Of a stretch of DNA of 64,000 nucleotides, positions 24,478-36,800 are shown piece by piece (position 1 is the first letter of the stretch; each line of letters opens with the position of its first letter). The stretch is from positions 6,944,001-7,008,000 of the forward strand of contig OX327686.1 in NCBI GenBank assembly GCA_946807835.1. The letters are read 5' to 3'. A program made the position numbers and the translations under genes. Under the pieces are notes generated by a model. The model saw only the letters and a program-made list of their open reading frames with translations. It was not told the origin of the DNA and did not search any database. The DNA is from Ailanthus altissimus (Eukaryota; Streptophyta; Magnoliopsida; Sapindales; Simaroubaceae).

Positions 24478-24845
24478 TAGGCCTTTGAAGCCCTCCCTTA
24501 ATGCTTTTAAGAATTAATGAAATGATCTTTTTGTCCATTGCTCTTATTTTGCATAATCGTCCAAGTTGAAAATCTGTTAATGCAATTTTAACTAATTTAA
24601 GGCATTCTAAGTTTAATACTCAGAAAACCAAAAATCGATCTAATATGGACGATCGATCTAATGGTCTTTAATAATAATTTTTCCAAATTAAGATTTAAAC
24701 CGATCAAAAATTGACCGACATTTTATTGAATTTTGAATTTACAAATTTTTCAAGACTTGACCAATTATAACAATTCCAACATGATCCCAACTAGGTCTAT
24801 TAAAGGCAATAAAGATTATTGAAAAATCACTTTGTCAATCCCTTC
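24478..24845. other. Spacer between the antisense gene and the end of pol
   Basis: This is where the 3' ends of the antisense gene and of pol meet tail to tail. No frame is supported. AT-rich stretches could hold polyadenylation signals for both. Confidence 0.4.
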
Positions 24846-27800
24846 TCAAACAGTTGGCTGATAAAACTTCAGATATTTATCATTGATCGCCCGATGATGG
24901 ATTTCTCCATCTAAATTGCTCAGCAGATATGCCTCATTGACAAGGATTTTAGCAACTTTGAACAACATTTCTTAATTGGCACTAAACTTTCCCAACTCAT
25001 TCTACTTGGATTCTATTGGGAGGACTGCTTTTTATACCAGGTCGTATTGACTAAAAGTTTTGAATCTGACTATTTTATTGGTAGCCTTTTCCACTCTTTT
25101 ATTTTGTTCTTCTAGTTGATTCAAGGCTTCAAGGCAGCATTCATCTAACTGATCCATCTCTTTTACCATGGTGTCTTGATATTGTTGGGGGCTTAATTTT
25201 TCTTAGAATTATCTCCTTAACGAGTTTCCAATTAATTCCATTAGAATTATGGCCTTGTGGCGATAGACCAATTAATAATGCAATGTACCAGTACTTGTCT
25301 TAGGGTTGACTCTATTCGCCCAAAACACTTCTTAAAGCTTCTCGTGCCATGACCTGGGCTTGTCGTCGATCATCTTTTTTAACCTTTGGATATGCAATTT
25401 ATTTGTTAACTCGACCTATCCATTTGATTGGGCATACTAAGGCATGTTATGTATAAGTTTGATGCCAAATTCCTTAGCAAAATCACCTATTTCCTTTCTT
25501 GTGAAAACCATTCCCTAATCGATCGTGATGGATTCGGGGAGGCCATGCCTATATATAATATTTTCCTTAATGAACTTTATGACTGAATGTTGATTTACCA
25601 TTTTTAATAGGATTGCCTCGACCCACTTTGTGAAATAATCAGTCACTATGAGGATGAATGTATACAACTTGAACGATGGTGGATATATCTTCCCAATTAT
25701 TTTCATGGCCCAACCTCTGAATGGCCAAGGTTTGGTTACTGCATGAATTTCTTCTGCTGGGATGACCTATGCTTCTGACACTCTTCGCAACCTTTGGCGT
25801 AGTCATGGTAGTCTTGCTCTATAGTCAGCCACAAAAAATTGATCTTTAGGATTGCGTTTTTCATTAATCATCTGCTGAGATGACACCCAGCTAGACATTC
25901 GTGTGACTTAGCCATGGCTAATATACTCTCTTTAGGGCTGATGCATATTAGCACTTCACCTTATGGTGCCCTTCTAAAAAGTTCTCATGCTTATAGAACA
26001 AACTTTGGTGCCATAATTTTGATTTCTCGGTGGACTTGTTTGTCAAGGTTCTTTATACAGGCTATTAGATTTTCTCTTCAATCTTTACTAAAATTGACCT
26101 GTAAGATAAGTATGCGATTGGGCAGCCCTGGAGTATACAGGCAGGAATACGGTTGGTAAACTAAAGGGATCTCTTCAATCGTTATTCTAAAACCTGATGC
26201 CCTCTAGGTGAGATCATTAGCTTTGGAATTACTCATCCTGGCTGAATACTTAACTAGTGTGGAATAGAAGTCTTGGAAGAGGTGTTTGTCCTTGTTGCAG
26301 TATAGGACGAGTAGGTCAGCCTCACAATTATATTTCTTGATCACTTGCTTAATAACTAATAAGGAATCACCTCGGACTTCAATATCATTGCTCCCCATTT
26401 TGGCAAGTATTTTCAGTCTGATGATGAGGGCTTTATACTCAACTTGATTGTTGGTGCATAGGAAGTCCAAAAATAAAGACATCTTTGTTTGCAACCCTGT
26501 AGGAGATATTAGGATAATCCTTGCTTTAACGGCCTGATTTATTTTTGACCCATTGAACTATAGCTGCCAACTTGTACTCAGGGTGTTGATTTCATGATCA
26601 GCTGCAACTGTGTATGGGCGTAGGGTGATCTACGAGAAAATTGGTCAAGGCTTATCCCTTAATTTTCTTTTGGGGACATATTTCAGGTTGAATTCTGACA
26701 ATACAATCGCCTACTTACTAATCTGATTTCTCAAGAATGAATTTGACATGAGGTATTTTATAATGTCTGTTTGGCTTATCACATGTACTATTGTGGGCAA
26801 CAAATAAAATCTCAACTTTGTGCATAAGAAATTCAAAGCTAAACACAGCTTTTCGATTGCTGTGTATTTGGTTTTCATATCATTTAAACTCAACTGAGAT
26901 AGTAGACGGCCTTCTCAACACCATCATACTTTTGTACCAACATATTGCCGATTGATTCTTTGATGGTTGAGATATATAAAATCAAAGGTAGCCTTGGTTT
27001 GGGTGACACTGTGACTTGTGGACTTTTTAAAGTACTTCTTAATTTTCTTAAAGACCTTTTGGTGATGAGTCATCTACTTGAACTCTTCTCCACTCTTCTA
27101 TTTAAGTAGGGGCAACCACGCATGAAGTCGACCAGTTGAATTTGAAATAATTCACCTCAAAAAATTTATCTTACAGATCAACTACTATAATTCTTTCTTG
27201 GTTTTTAGTGCAGGTGCATCTATGATTGTCGTAGCTTTATTTTGGTATATCTCTACCCCTTGTTGGTGTACCAAAAAGCTAAAAAAGTGACCAATCGAGA
27301 CTCTAAATGCATACTTTAAAGGATTCATTTTCAACTAGTGCAATTATATTCGCTAAAAGGCGGTCTGTAGATCGGCCAAGTATTAATCATCAGACTTTGA
27401 TTTGATCACCACATCATCAATACAGACATCTAAAAACCAGCCGATCATGTCATGGAAGATAGCATTTATAGCATGCTAATAAGTCGCCTAGACATTTTTG
27501 AGTCCGAATGGCATGACCACCCATTTGTATGTTTCGATCTTCTTACGACACTAGAATGTTGTCTTACTGACATTGAATTTCTTAAAGAAAATTTGGTTAT
27601 AGCCCAATGTCCATCAAGAAAGCTAATTACTTGATGACATGCAGTCGAATCGACTGGCATATCGACTATGGGCATTAGGTATTTATCCTTTGGAATCGTC
27701 AGGTTGAGATTGTGAAAATCTATACAAAGTCTCAACTTTTTATTTTTATTGATGATTGGGATAGCATTGGACAGCTACTCGATATAGCTTGCTAGCCTGA

Positions 27801-29100
27801 TGAAGCCTACATAGAGAAGTCTTTTAATTTCTTCGGTCATTTTATCTTTAACCCCCCTTGAATTCTCCTTATGTGCTTCTTATATAGTCAAAATTCATCT
27901 TTGATTAACAAGCTATGTTTGATCAAGTCTCTACTGAGGCTAGACATCTCAGTGTAGTCCCAAACAAAACAATCTCTATACTCTTTGAGAATCGCTAGTA
28001 ATTTGGTCTTATAATCCAGATTTAAACTTTCTAAAATGAAAATAGGCCTGAGATCGCCCACAGCTCCCAAATTAACTTACTTCAGCTTGCTTTCAGGGTT
28101 GTGGTCGTCCAACTTCATTGAGGTTAGTTTTAATTCATAACCGATTTATTGATTTTGTTTTTCATCTTTATAAATGCATTTAACTGACGCAGATGTATAC
28201 CTTTGTCTATTCATTTGAAAAATAGACTAAGGATGGTTTGTTTTGACCTTAGCAGGGCGATCAAGATAGCCATTGATGACTTGGGCATTAGTCATCGCTG
28301 TTATGGCCATCTTTTTAATATATCAGTCAGTATCACTCATTTTTAGTAAAATGGTGGTGACGGTTGTATCATATAATGCAATTGAGGCTACTTATTCATC
28401 ACATTTGAACAACTTTGGGTCGGCATGAATTATCTCGACCACGCCATCTGGTTGCCATATGAAGATCATTTGATGTATGCTGGATAGCAAACTTTTGTTC
28501 GAATGAATCCAATCTCGCCTAAGTAGGACGTTGTAGTCTCTCAACACATTGATTATATAGATAGTTTATCCTTTTCTATTTGGTCGACCTTGACCTTTAG
28601 GAAGATGAATCCATCGGCTGGAGTTGTATGGCCAGGAAAATCGGTCATAATAACCTTAAAAGTCTCCAAGTCGCCGTTATTGAGGCCTAATTTCTCAAAA
28701 TCCTTAGGGGTAAAATATTAACCCCTGACCTACTGTCGATTAGGATCCTCTAACATGGAACCTTATTGAGGTCGGTCTTAACATATAAATGCCAAATATG
28801 CTTAGTCATGTGGTCAAAAGGATGTGGTAGGGTCAATAATGGTAGTTCGTCTGGTTCTTCCCTAATATGTAAAATATCTACCATATAACTGTTTAGGGTT
28901 AGAGGTTGCTCTGGTTTTGACTAAAATTACTTGAAAACATAACCACCATGTTGATATTTTATTTTAGGGCGTTCTCCTTTATTGCCCCATAGCTAGGCTG
29001 ATCACTCTGAATGTTAAGATCGACCTGATCTTCAAGGTCAGCCTGGGTTTTATCGTCTGCCTTAGGTGATTATTCTTTAATTTTTTGATTAACCGATATC
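24846..29100 (-). pseudogene. pol of the gypsy element: PR, RT, RNase H, aRNase H, integrase
   Basis: Read on the minus strand. Protease to RT linker: about 28560-28400 gives YNVLLRRDWIHSN. RT: LRPIFILESLN at about 28050 and LCIDFHNLNLTIPKD near 27730. The catalytic box near 27425-27413 reads VCIDDVVIKS, where functional elements have YVDD. RNase H: LNFLCTKLRFYLLP near 26830. Second RNase H: TNNQVEYKALIIRLKILAK near 26460, an archaeal-type RNase H pattern. Integrase: IVTDYFTKWVEA and YRHGLPESITIDQG near 25650-25510. C-terminal integrase end: NWEGPFKVAKILVN with stop at 24846-24848. Many stops, often TAG, interrupt it; frameshifts also occur. It cannot make a working enzyme. Confidence 0.85.
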
Positions 29101-29599
29101 TAGACTTTTTTTTGGGCCTTGTCACATTTTTTGATCAATCTGAATGGTTGTGGAACCTTTGATGCTCTATTCCCATATAGCCATTTTGTTAAGGTTAATA
29201 ATTTTTGCCAGGGTTTCTTCAATTTCTTGGCCATCATCTTGGCTTTGAATGGTCTGTTCAAGACACCTGAGTTGCTCATGCCTATGTATTCTCCTTTTTT
29301 GCATCTTGGTCGACCCAATTTGAGAAGGAATTTATTTTTTAAGCTAATCAAATACGCTTTGTCTCGGCTTGTTAACTTTCTATTAGCCGACCGTATTAAT
29401 TCTGGGTCTGAAAGTTTGTAAAGAACATGCTTTTCTCCCAGGTCACCCTATACCTTCTGAAAGGTGGTCTAGCACTGAGGGTAAGTTAGAAAAGCCTTAT
29501 TAGAGGTCGATGGTCTTCTGGAGTCGATTCTACTGTAACCACCTTCTCTCTTTTAATCGCCTCAGGAGCTGAATCATTCAATTGGATCTTAATTCTTAG

Positions 29600-31518
29600 C
29601 TTGTCTAACGCCTAGACCCCTATTGATGACCATTCCCATAATAGTTTCCTTTTGATAGATAGAATGACAATGTATACTCTTAAAGTTAAGAGTGGCCGAC
29701 TTTTACAAGGGGAATCTTTCCCTTGGAGCAAAAAGGAGTCGGCCTCCATCGATCAGCTGTTGAATTTTATTTCTTAAGACAAAACAGTTGTTTGTACTAT
29801 GTTGCCAGGAATTGTGCCACTTGTTGTAGTATTTTCTTACTTGCTGGTTGACCGGAGGAATGGTATAACCTTCGGACAGCTTAATCTGTTTGTCCTTTAG
29901 CAGGTTGACCGGAGGAATGGTATAACCTTCGGACAGCTTAATCTGTTTGTCCTTTAGCAGCAAATAAAAAATCTGATCGATTTTCTATATATCGAAAGAG
30001 TACTATTTGGTGATTTGGGTATTTTTGCTGATCTTTTTCTTATCTTTGCTTGGGGCCACCTTCTTCAGTATTGGGTACTCATATGACCCACATTTGATTA
30101 CCTTACCTAAACAAACTTCCTCATTAGAGTCTAATGCATTCGATTTACTTTTTAAATTAGCTTGGACGGCAGCAACCTGTAGTTGGTTTTTGTAATATGT
30201 CCCTTTGAAGAATGCCCACTTCTAATCCTTCTCTATTAGAAGCCCCTCATAGTTAGCCATCTAGGTGGCCAACCCATATAGATCCCTAAAGCGATGTCCC
30301 TTAAAATGTTCTCTCATTGCGAAGGACATACCTTGGACGACTATAAGTACTGAGTCGACCTTCAAAATTTACATTTGGTAACCCGGTAGAAGCTTTTTAA
30401 ATTGGCTAATATACTTAGAGACCGATTCACCCTGCATCTAGGTGACCTTGGCCAGGTCGGGCAAAGTAACTTCTGAAAGTGGTCTGTAAAATTCGACATG
30501 GAACTTATCCTTTATCTATTCTCAACTGGCGATGGACTTAGGCACCAAGCTAGTGTATTAAGTGAAAGCTATCTTCATTAAAGAATTGCCAAACAATCTT
30601 AATTTCTAACAAAAAGGACAAGTTGGCCTCACTATAATGCACTGTAAACCTAGAAATATGTTCAAAAGTGGTGATATTCTCTTCATCCAAAAACTGAAAG
30701 AATTTGGAGATCTTATATCCCTTCAAAAAAGGAAAATGTGTGTAATGTTGTAGAGGTATGGCTTCTTGTAAGATGGGCATGTCATAAGCCTTAAATTAAC
30801 CCTCTATATTTTGTAAAGCTTTCGTCAGCATGTTTTTATCTATTTCAAGTAGCTTGGAATTGTTTGCAGGTTGCACAAGTTTCATAGACCCAAATTGAAT
30901 CGGCTTATATTGAGTTTGGTTGACTTGCTTTTGATTTTGGGTAATGGACTGGTTCAAACTCCCCAAGTTGATCATATTACCAGCTTGGTCATAACTGAAA
31001 ATTTGTCTGAGCTAGTTTTGATGGACTTAAGAGTTTGAAGACTTAACCCTCTCAAGTCGCCTAAGGATATTGACTGAACTATTTTATAGGTCACCAGCAT
31101 GATTTTACCGTCATCAAGGCTCTTATAATTCAGGGATTGGGCGACCCTGAGGTAGAACTGTAAGCTTAATCTGGTTTTGCCTCATTGCCTTAAGATTTTT
31201 AAGAATGTTTCGGCTGATGTTCTGATTACCCTCAATTAGCGGCAAAAAAACTACGACTATCTGGTTAGTTAGCATTGTACCAAGCTGCTGGTTTTCCTGG
31301 GCAATCTGGGCCACTAATCCTTGAACATCAACTGTAGAAAATAACTTGAGATATAAAAGAGTACTGTAGTGAATCTCCTCTAGCTATTGATTCAGCAAAT
31401 CTTTCTGAACGTGGGCCAAACTTTCCTCTTTATGCTCAGATTTGTCTAAGTCTCTGAGCTATGGTGAAGTGGTTACGGATGACTTAACATCGTTCTTTCC
31501 AGTACAATTTTTGGCCAT
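29600..31518 (-). pseudogene. gag of the gypsy element
   Basis: The presumed start is the ATG at 31518 (MAKNCTGKNDVKSSVTTSP, then a stop). The capsid-like part is visible at 30780-30550 as ITTFEHISRFTVHYSEA with LDEEN before it, a pattern common to Tat/Athila gag. Near 29800-29760 a Cys/His segment reads KWHNSWQHSTNNC followed by VLRNKIQQLIDGGRL, also typical of these gags before the protease. A 57-bp tandem duplication (29846-29959) repeats 19 residues. The frame is broken by stops and shifts. Confidence 0.75.
29846..29959 (-). repeat. 57-bp in-frame tandem duplication in gag
   Basis: Two head-to-tail copies from 29846 and 29903 are essentially identical. They encode LLKDKQIKLSEGYTIPPVN twice (19 codons). 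The high identity in an otherwise decayed element suggests a late duplication. Confidence 0.9.
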
Positions 31519-31622
31519 CTGGCTAGTTGTTAGTGTCATATAAGGACGTGGTCCTACTGGGTGTGCCAAAAGATGTTCGTGGTATAAATTTTAGGTTTGT
31601 GTATGCTCAGTGTCCTGTTAAA

Positions 31623-32104
31623 TGAATGTCGCCTCGAATTAACGAGAAATTGAGACTATGATTACCAAGTAAGGCATGGTTGTACTTGGCTGGCAGCAAG
31701 CGAGGCTTATTGCTAAGCCTAGGCTGTGATGTAGTTAGCATGTTACAGGGCTTGGGTTCTTCGCAGGAAAGGATAAGTGAAGCTCTGATAACAGGGCCGT
31801 GGAGGTTTTCCAACAAGTAAGGATGCAAAGTCCTATGTTATGCGATAAAAATGAGAGAAAAAGGATAAAAAGGTGAAAAGCTAGTAAATTATATGTATTC
31901 AATAATTGATCATTTATAATAAGAAATCAAGTTTATTTATAGACTGTAAAACCTTATACAAAACTAACTTTTATAAGGAATGAAATCTTATAATACAACA
32001 CAATTTTCTATTATATACAAATTTCTAAATAAGTTACAATATCTAATTAGGCCCAAAAACTCTAAAATGAAAATATCCAACATGCACTTTTTGGGTCGAC
32101 GTCA
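31623..32104 (-). repeat. 5' LTR of the gypsy element
   Basis: It is 482 bp, with TG...CA ends (TGAATGTCGCC at 31623, GACGTCA at the right). On the minus strand the TATAAATA box is at 31941-31934, about 165 bases into the LTR. It contains a 60-base stretch (about 31675-31745) missing from the other LTR. Confidence 0.85.
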
Positions 32105-32984
32105 ACATATATCATAATCATTATATTATTTACAAATGTTTTTAATTATAGTTAAATCAATTACAGTAGGATTCCACATATATATATTTTTTCTTATGAA
32201 ATAAAATCGTTAAAATTAAATGGTCTACTACTCTTTAAGTATACAATAGAATTTTTTTTATTTACCCTTTTAATGGGTGTTTCTTCAATAACAACTACCT
32301 GATCTAATATATTAGTAGTTACTTTTTATGCATCTATAATGAATTAGGTAACTAATTTGAAAATTGTTATAAATTAACTATTCTTTGCAATTCATTTTTA
32401 CTTTGTATGGTGTGAAGATCCAAATAAGATATATTCGTTTAATCAAAATGACAATCTATAAAACATCTAATAAACAAATCACTGATTAAGGATTTTAAAT
32501 ACTTGATAATAGATGGTGAGTCAAAACTCACATAATTTTATGAGGTCCCACTTGGTACGCTAAGCAAGTGCAATTAGAACTTACATAGTACAATCAAAAG
32601 TATATAAATAGGATATATCAAGTTAATAACCAGCATCAATTGCAATAGAGAATGTTCTTGATAAGTAATGGGTTTAGATATACTAACGGTGCAACATACA
32701 AATTTAGATGACCTTATGCTGAAGTAGGTAATTGAACTAGTAGTAACAAGGTTTTGTAATCATTTAGAGTCTTTTAATGAATGATTCTACCGACCTATTC
32801 CAGGTATGAACATATAGAACTGGATCTCCTATGTCGATTGATAAGAGTTATTTAGGTCCAATATTTTCATCTTTCAAACTTAATATTTGTTCGTTTAAAT
32901 TAAGATTATTTAGTTTTTTATGTACTTTATTGTTATTTTATAAGTTTGGAGTTAATAGAACAAACATGGATGAAAGTTTAAAGA
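32105..32984. other. AT-rich intergenic DNA
   Basis: Nothing recognisable. The plus-strand frame starting at 32831 has no domain and runs into LTR-like sequence. Confidence 0.45.
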
Positions 32985-33480
32985 AAATAAGGCAAAAATA
33001 TCAAACTGCTATAGTACCATGCTACAGTAAATAAGCTATATTAATTTTACTATAGTGCCCAGCACCCAGAATGCCATTAAAAAATAGTATGCACAGCCCT
33101 AATGCCCAGAATCTAGTGCTGTGGTGCTGCGTGAGCAGTAAGCGTAAACAGTACCCATGAATAGCTCGTGTGAACAGTGACCCATGAACAGTAATCATAA
33201 TCTGATTTGTATTTGATGTTTTACCTTAATTTGAAAACATAAACCTATAAATAGAAGGCCAAAAACTTTAATTCAAAAAATAAAGACTTTAGAGAAGAAA
33301 AAACTCAGAGAAAGAATTCACAACACAAAATCAAAGATCAAAGCCCAAAAATCAAGATGCAAGATCAAGATTCAAGTTTCAAGTCAAGATTGAGAGAGAA
33401 GCAACCCAAGACATCTTTTTGATTAGTTTTTCTTCTCTTTTCTTTATTATTATATTCTTGTTCTTGTTGTTCTTTATGGA
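32985..33480 (+). repeat. LTR-like fragment related to the units at 36.9-39.9 kb, inverted
   Basis: The stretch TGTTTTACCTTAATTTGAA, CCTATAAATAG (a TATA box near 33245) and the preceding reiterated GTGAACAGTGACC/CATGAACAGTAA motifs resemble, in reverse orientation, 37.3-37.65 kb and 38.85-39.2 kb. There the minus strand reads TGTTTTGCCTTAATTTGAA and CCTATAA-like sequence. I read it as a promoter-containing LTR piece of the same family in the opposite orientation. Confidence 0.5.
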
Positions 33481-33899
33481 TTGGCTTGATACTCTTGGTA
33501 TTGTGATGAACTGAACTTGTTATTCTATGGTTAAATTATATGAACCGGGTATATAGTTGAATTTTATTGATTATTAGTTTATGAATTTAATTATTATAAT
33601 TGATATAACCTGAGTATGTTCTTCTCTTCATTTTTTTTATGACATATACTTCATTATTTAAATCTATATCTTTCGCGAAGAGAATAAAAAAATGTTATAT
33701 TAGATATCAAGATAATAACATATATTCACATTATAATACAAACATGTGTTGTGTTATGTTAGAGCACAAGTGCACGTTATCATAATGAATAGAATATTAT
33801 TTCTATGAGAAATTATTATTATTTATTACTAGTTACTAAAATCATGTTCTTCTATCCTTATCCAAACAATTAAAAAGCAAGTACATTAATCTAAAACTA

Positions 33900-36800
33900 A
33901 TGAATTAAGTAAATAACACAGAGATAAGCAAAAGATACCAATTATTAAATCATCAATATCAAAATGGTCTAGGATTACAATTATTTCTTAATTATTTCAC
34001 TTGAATATAAGTATTCCTCTTATCTTAACCGGTCAATATGAATTGTTAATTAAGAATTTAAATGTATTCACAAGTCTCTTCCAAAGGTCAAGTAAATATA
34101 TTTTACCTAAATAATTATATTCTTGTGATAATTAGATTATGCAAGACTCATTAAAACCAAACCCTTTAATAGTTATATGTTATATGAGTATATTTCTATC
34201 TCATATAAAATTTATGGTTATTATACTATTGTAGTAACCAGTATCCACAACGGTAAGAATAAATATTTTTATATGTATAAATATACGTATTTTATTTGTA
34301 TATTGGTGATACTTGATTTATATATTGTTATTAGTAGTGTTTGTATAGGTTAAGGTGATACTATTAGCATTGGGTTTAATTGTAAGACTTTAGATTTATT
34401 TTAGGGACCAAATTGTAATACTTTGAAAGTTTTGGGGGTAAATTTGTAAATACTAAAAATTAGCCACTTAGTATAAAAATACACTTTTAAAACCCTAATT
34501 CTCTCATTTTGGTCGAGTTACCTCTTTTAGAGAGAGAGAGAAGAGAGAAAAGAGGGGAGAGAAAGAGAAGAAGGAGAAGAAAAAGAAGAAGAAATTGGAA
34601 TTTTGGATTTTAAGAGGTATATCACAACTATTTCTCAATTTATTGGTGTTAATTATGTTAATTTCTTTAAGTTTTGATTTCTGGAAATATGTATAGTTTA
34701 GGATTTGATGTGTATTTCGTATGATATTTTGAGAATTGATGATGATCTATAAGATAGTTTGATAAATCATGATGGATTGTAGAATTTTTGCTTGATAGTC
34801 TCTTGATCCAAGAATTTTATAAATTGTTGTGATTCAATTCTGGTTTTAAATTTTGAGTATATGAAATTAGACATGTTTAGTATCATCTGAGACTTTGAAT
34901 CGATTCAAAATTCCAGAAATTGAATTTGTTGTGAATTTACCAAAATGACCCTGAAATTCTAGAAATTTCCTATGTAAACAGTATAATACAGTGACGAACA
35001 ATGTTTGTCCTACTGAATGATCTTCAAAAATTATGAATTTGTGGAATATGATAAGTTTATATGTCTAATATGATATACTCGGAATTGAGAATTTAGATCA
35101 ATGTGGTTGAAATGTTATGATTTTCTAAAGTATATCCGCTCATTACAGTATTTGATTAACAGATTTTTAAAGCTATGGAATAAAATATTTTTAAAATATT
35201 TTTGACAGTGATTTGGAAGAGAAATATTTATCATGGACTGAGATATTTGTTAAGAGTAATTATGTGGTAGTTGTATAATTTTTGAGTTAGTATATGATTT
35301 TATAAAATTGAGAGATTGAATACATCCTGCCAGGTTCGTAGTTTGGATTCGATGGTGTGTATGGAATGGATTGTGTAGGAATTTTGATATAATATTCATA
35401 TATAAGAAGTATATATGAGTCAAGAATGATATATTCTGATTTCGGAGTAATTGGACATCATTTGATGTATTAGAAAATTTTATTAAGTGTAAGTGGTCAA
35501 AATGACAGGTTTTGAGAAACCAAATATTTAGACCAATTTGATGTGATAAATGCATTGTGTATAATTTTGTAAGCTATTTAAAGTATTTTGTGTGAATTGT
35601 GAGGCTTATGAAAAGATTAATCTCCATTGATAGGTTAAGGAGATTTAAGCCTTGTAGCTGAAAGTGTTAAGAGGTAAGTATACTAGGCTTTTTACTAAAA
35701 TCACAATAAACATAGTAATTATTTTGTATGATTTTGTAAATGGGGTTAAGAATATGTTTATGTTATGTCAAAGTATATTTTGATATACAATGTGAATATA
35801 TGTTTATGAATGTGAGCATTGACATTGAGCATGAACATACATGTATTTTTGAAAGTGAGCTTTCAAAATAAGATGCGTTTAATAAAGAAAGCTTTTGAAG
35901 TGTAATATGTCCATGAGAAATATTTTGTATTTTGAGGGTACTTGAACTCACTGTTAACTTAGTAGGCATTTTATGTGATTTGTGGAGCCTTTATGTGTGG
36001 CCTTTCCTTCGGGATTGGTATATGTTATGTGTTCCGTATGTAGGGAGGATCCTATTGGTACCTAAAGGAAGTGTGAGTCATCACATTCGTGTGGTGGCGT
36101 ATTGGTGCATGTGAGAGGACTCACCGATGATCAGGGTGAGGGTTTGGCTTTTACCTTCGGGCATAAGCGTTATATATGTGTAATTTAAAGACCTCACTTA
36201 TACTATTCCTCTCATACGGTATGTCACCTACGAGTGACATTTGGCTCATTATGTGATATGTGATATGTAAGTCCTACTAAGTAGTAGTTGAGTGATGGTA
36301 TTCCTATTATGTATTTTGAAAGAATGTGTAAGCGCTTACATGATATGTGATTTGATAAGATTATGATTTTGATTGATCACAGCATATCATACATATGCAT
36401 TGTGTACATATATGTATTTGTATTTGATATATGAAAAACTAGTATGCTTACTGAGTTTTATACTCATTATAGTTTATGGTGATTTCAGGTAAATAAGGTA
36501 CATGTGTGCTTAGCGGATTTGGCAAGGCTTCTGCTGTTCCTTGGGTTCCCTAAGTTGTTAGGTTGCTAAGTGTTTCATTTGGGGACACGTGGGATAAGAT
36601 ATTGGATTTGTCCCTATTGAATAAATACTTATGTATTATTTTATTGTGTGTGGTTGGATTTAGTTTAAGTTTCACCAAGTGTAGTAATGGATTGATTTTA
36701 AGTAAGAATTTGCAATGAATATATTCTGGGCTTCCGGTAACAAAGTTGCTACTGGTGACGTAGTAGAGTGTTAATCTCTGAGAAAACTCTGCGTATCTCC

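Larger units (their letters stand above)
20047..32104 (-). mobile_element. Complete but decayed Ty3/gypsy retrotransposon, Tat lineage
   Basis: A 12.06-kb element on the minus strand is bounded by two related LTRs (20047-20466 and 31623-32104). In the element's own direction the order is 5' LTR, gag, protease, RT, RNase H, a second RNase H, integrase, then an oppositely oriented plant-mobile-domain gene, then the 3' LTR. RT-RH-INT order is Ty3/gypsy. A second, archaeal-type RNase H and an antisense extra gene before the 3' LTR are known hallmarks of the Tat/Retand group. Stops and frameshifts are spread over all frames, so it is not autonomous. Flanking 5-mers (ATAGA on the left, ACATA on the right) do not match well, which fits an old insertion or small boundary changes. 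Confidence 0.85.

Noticed and set aside
20042..32109. Target-site duplication for the gypsy element
   Set aside because: The adjacent 5-mers (ATAGA and ACATA) are not the same. A shifted comparison gives near matches, but only by moving the LTR end off CA.
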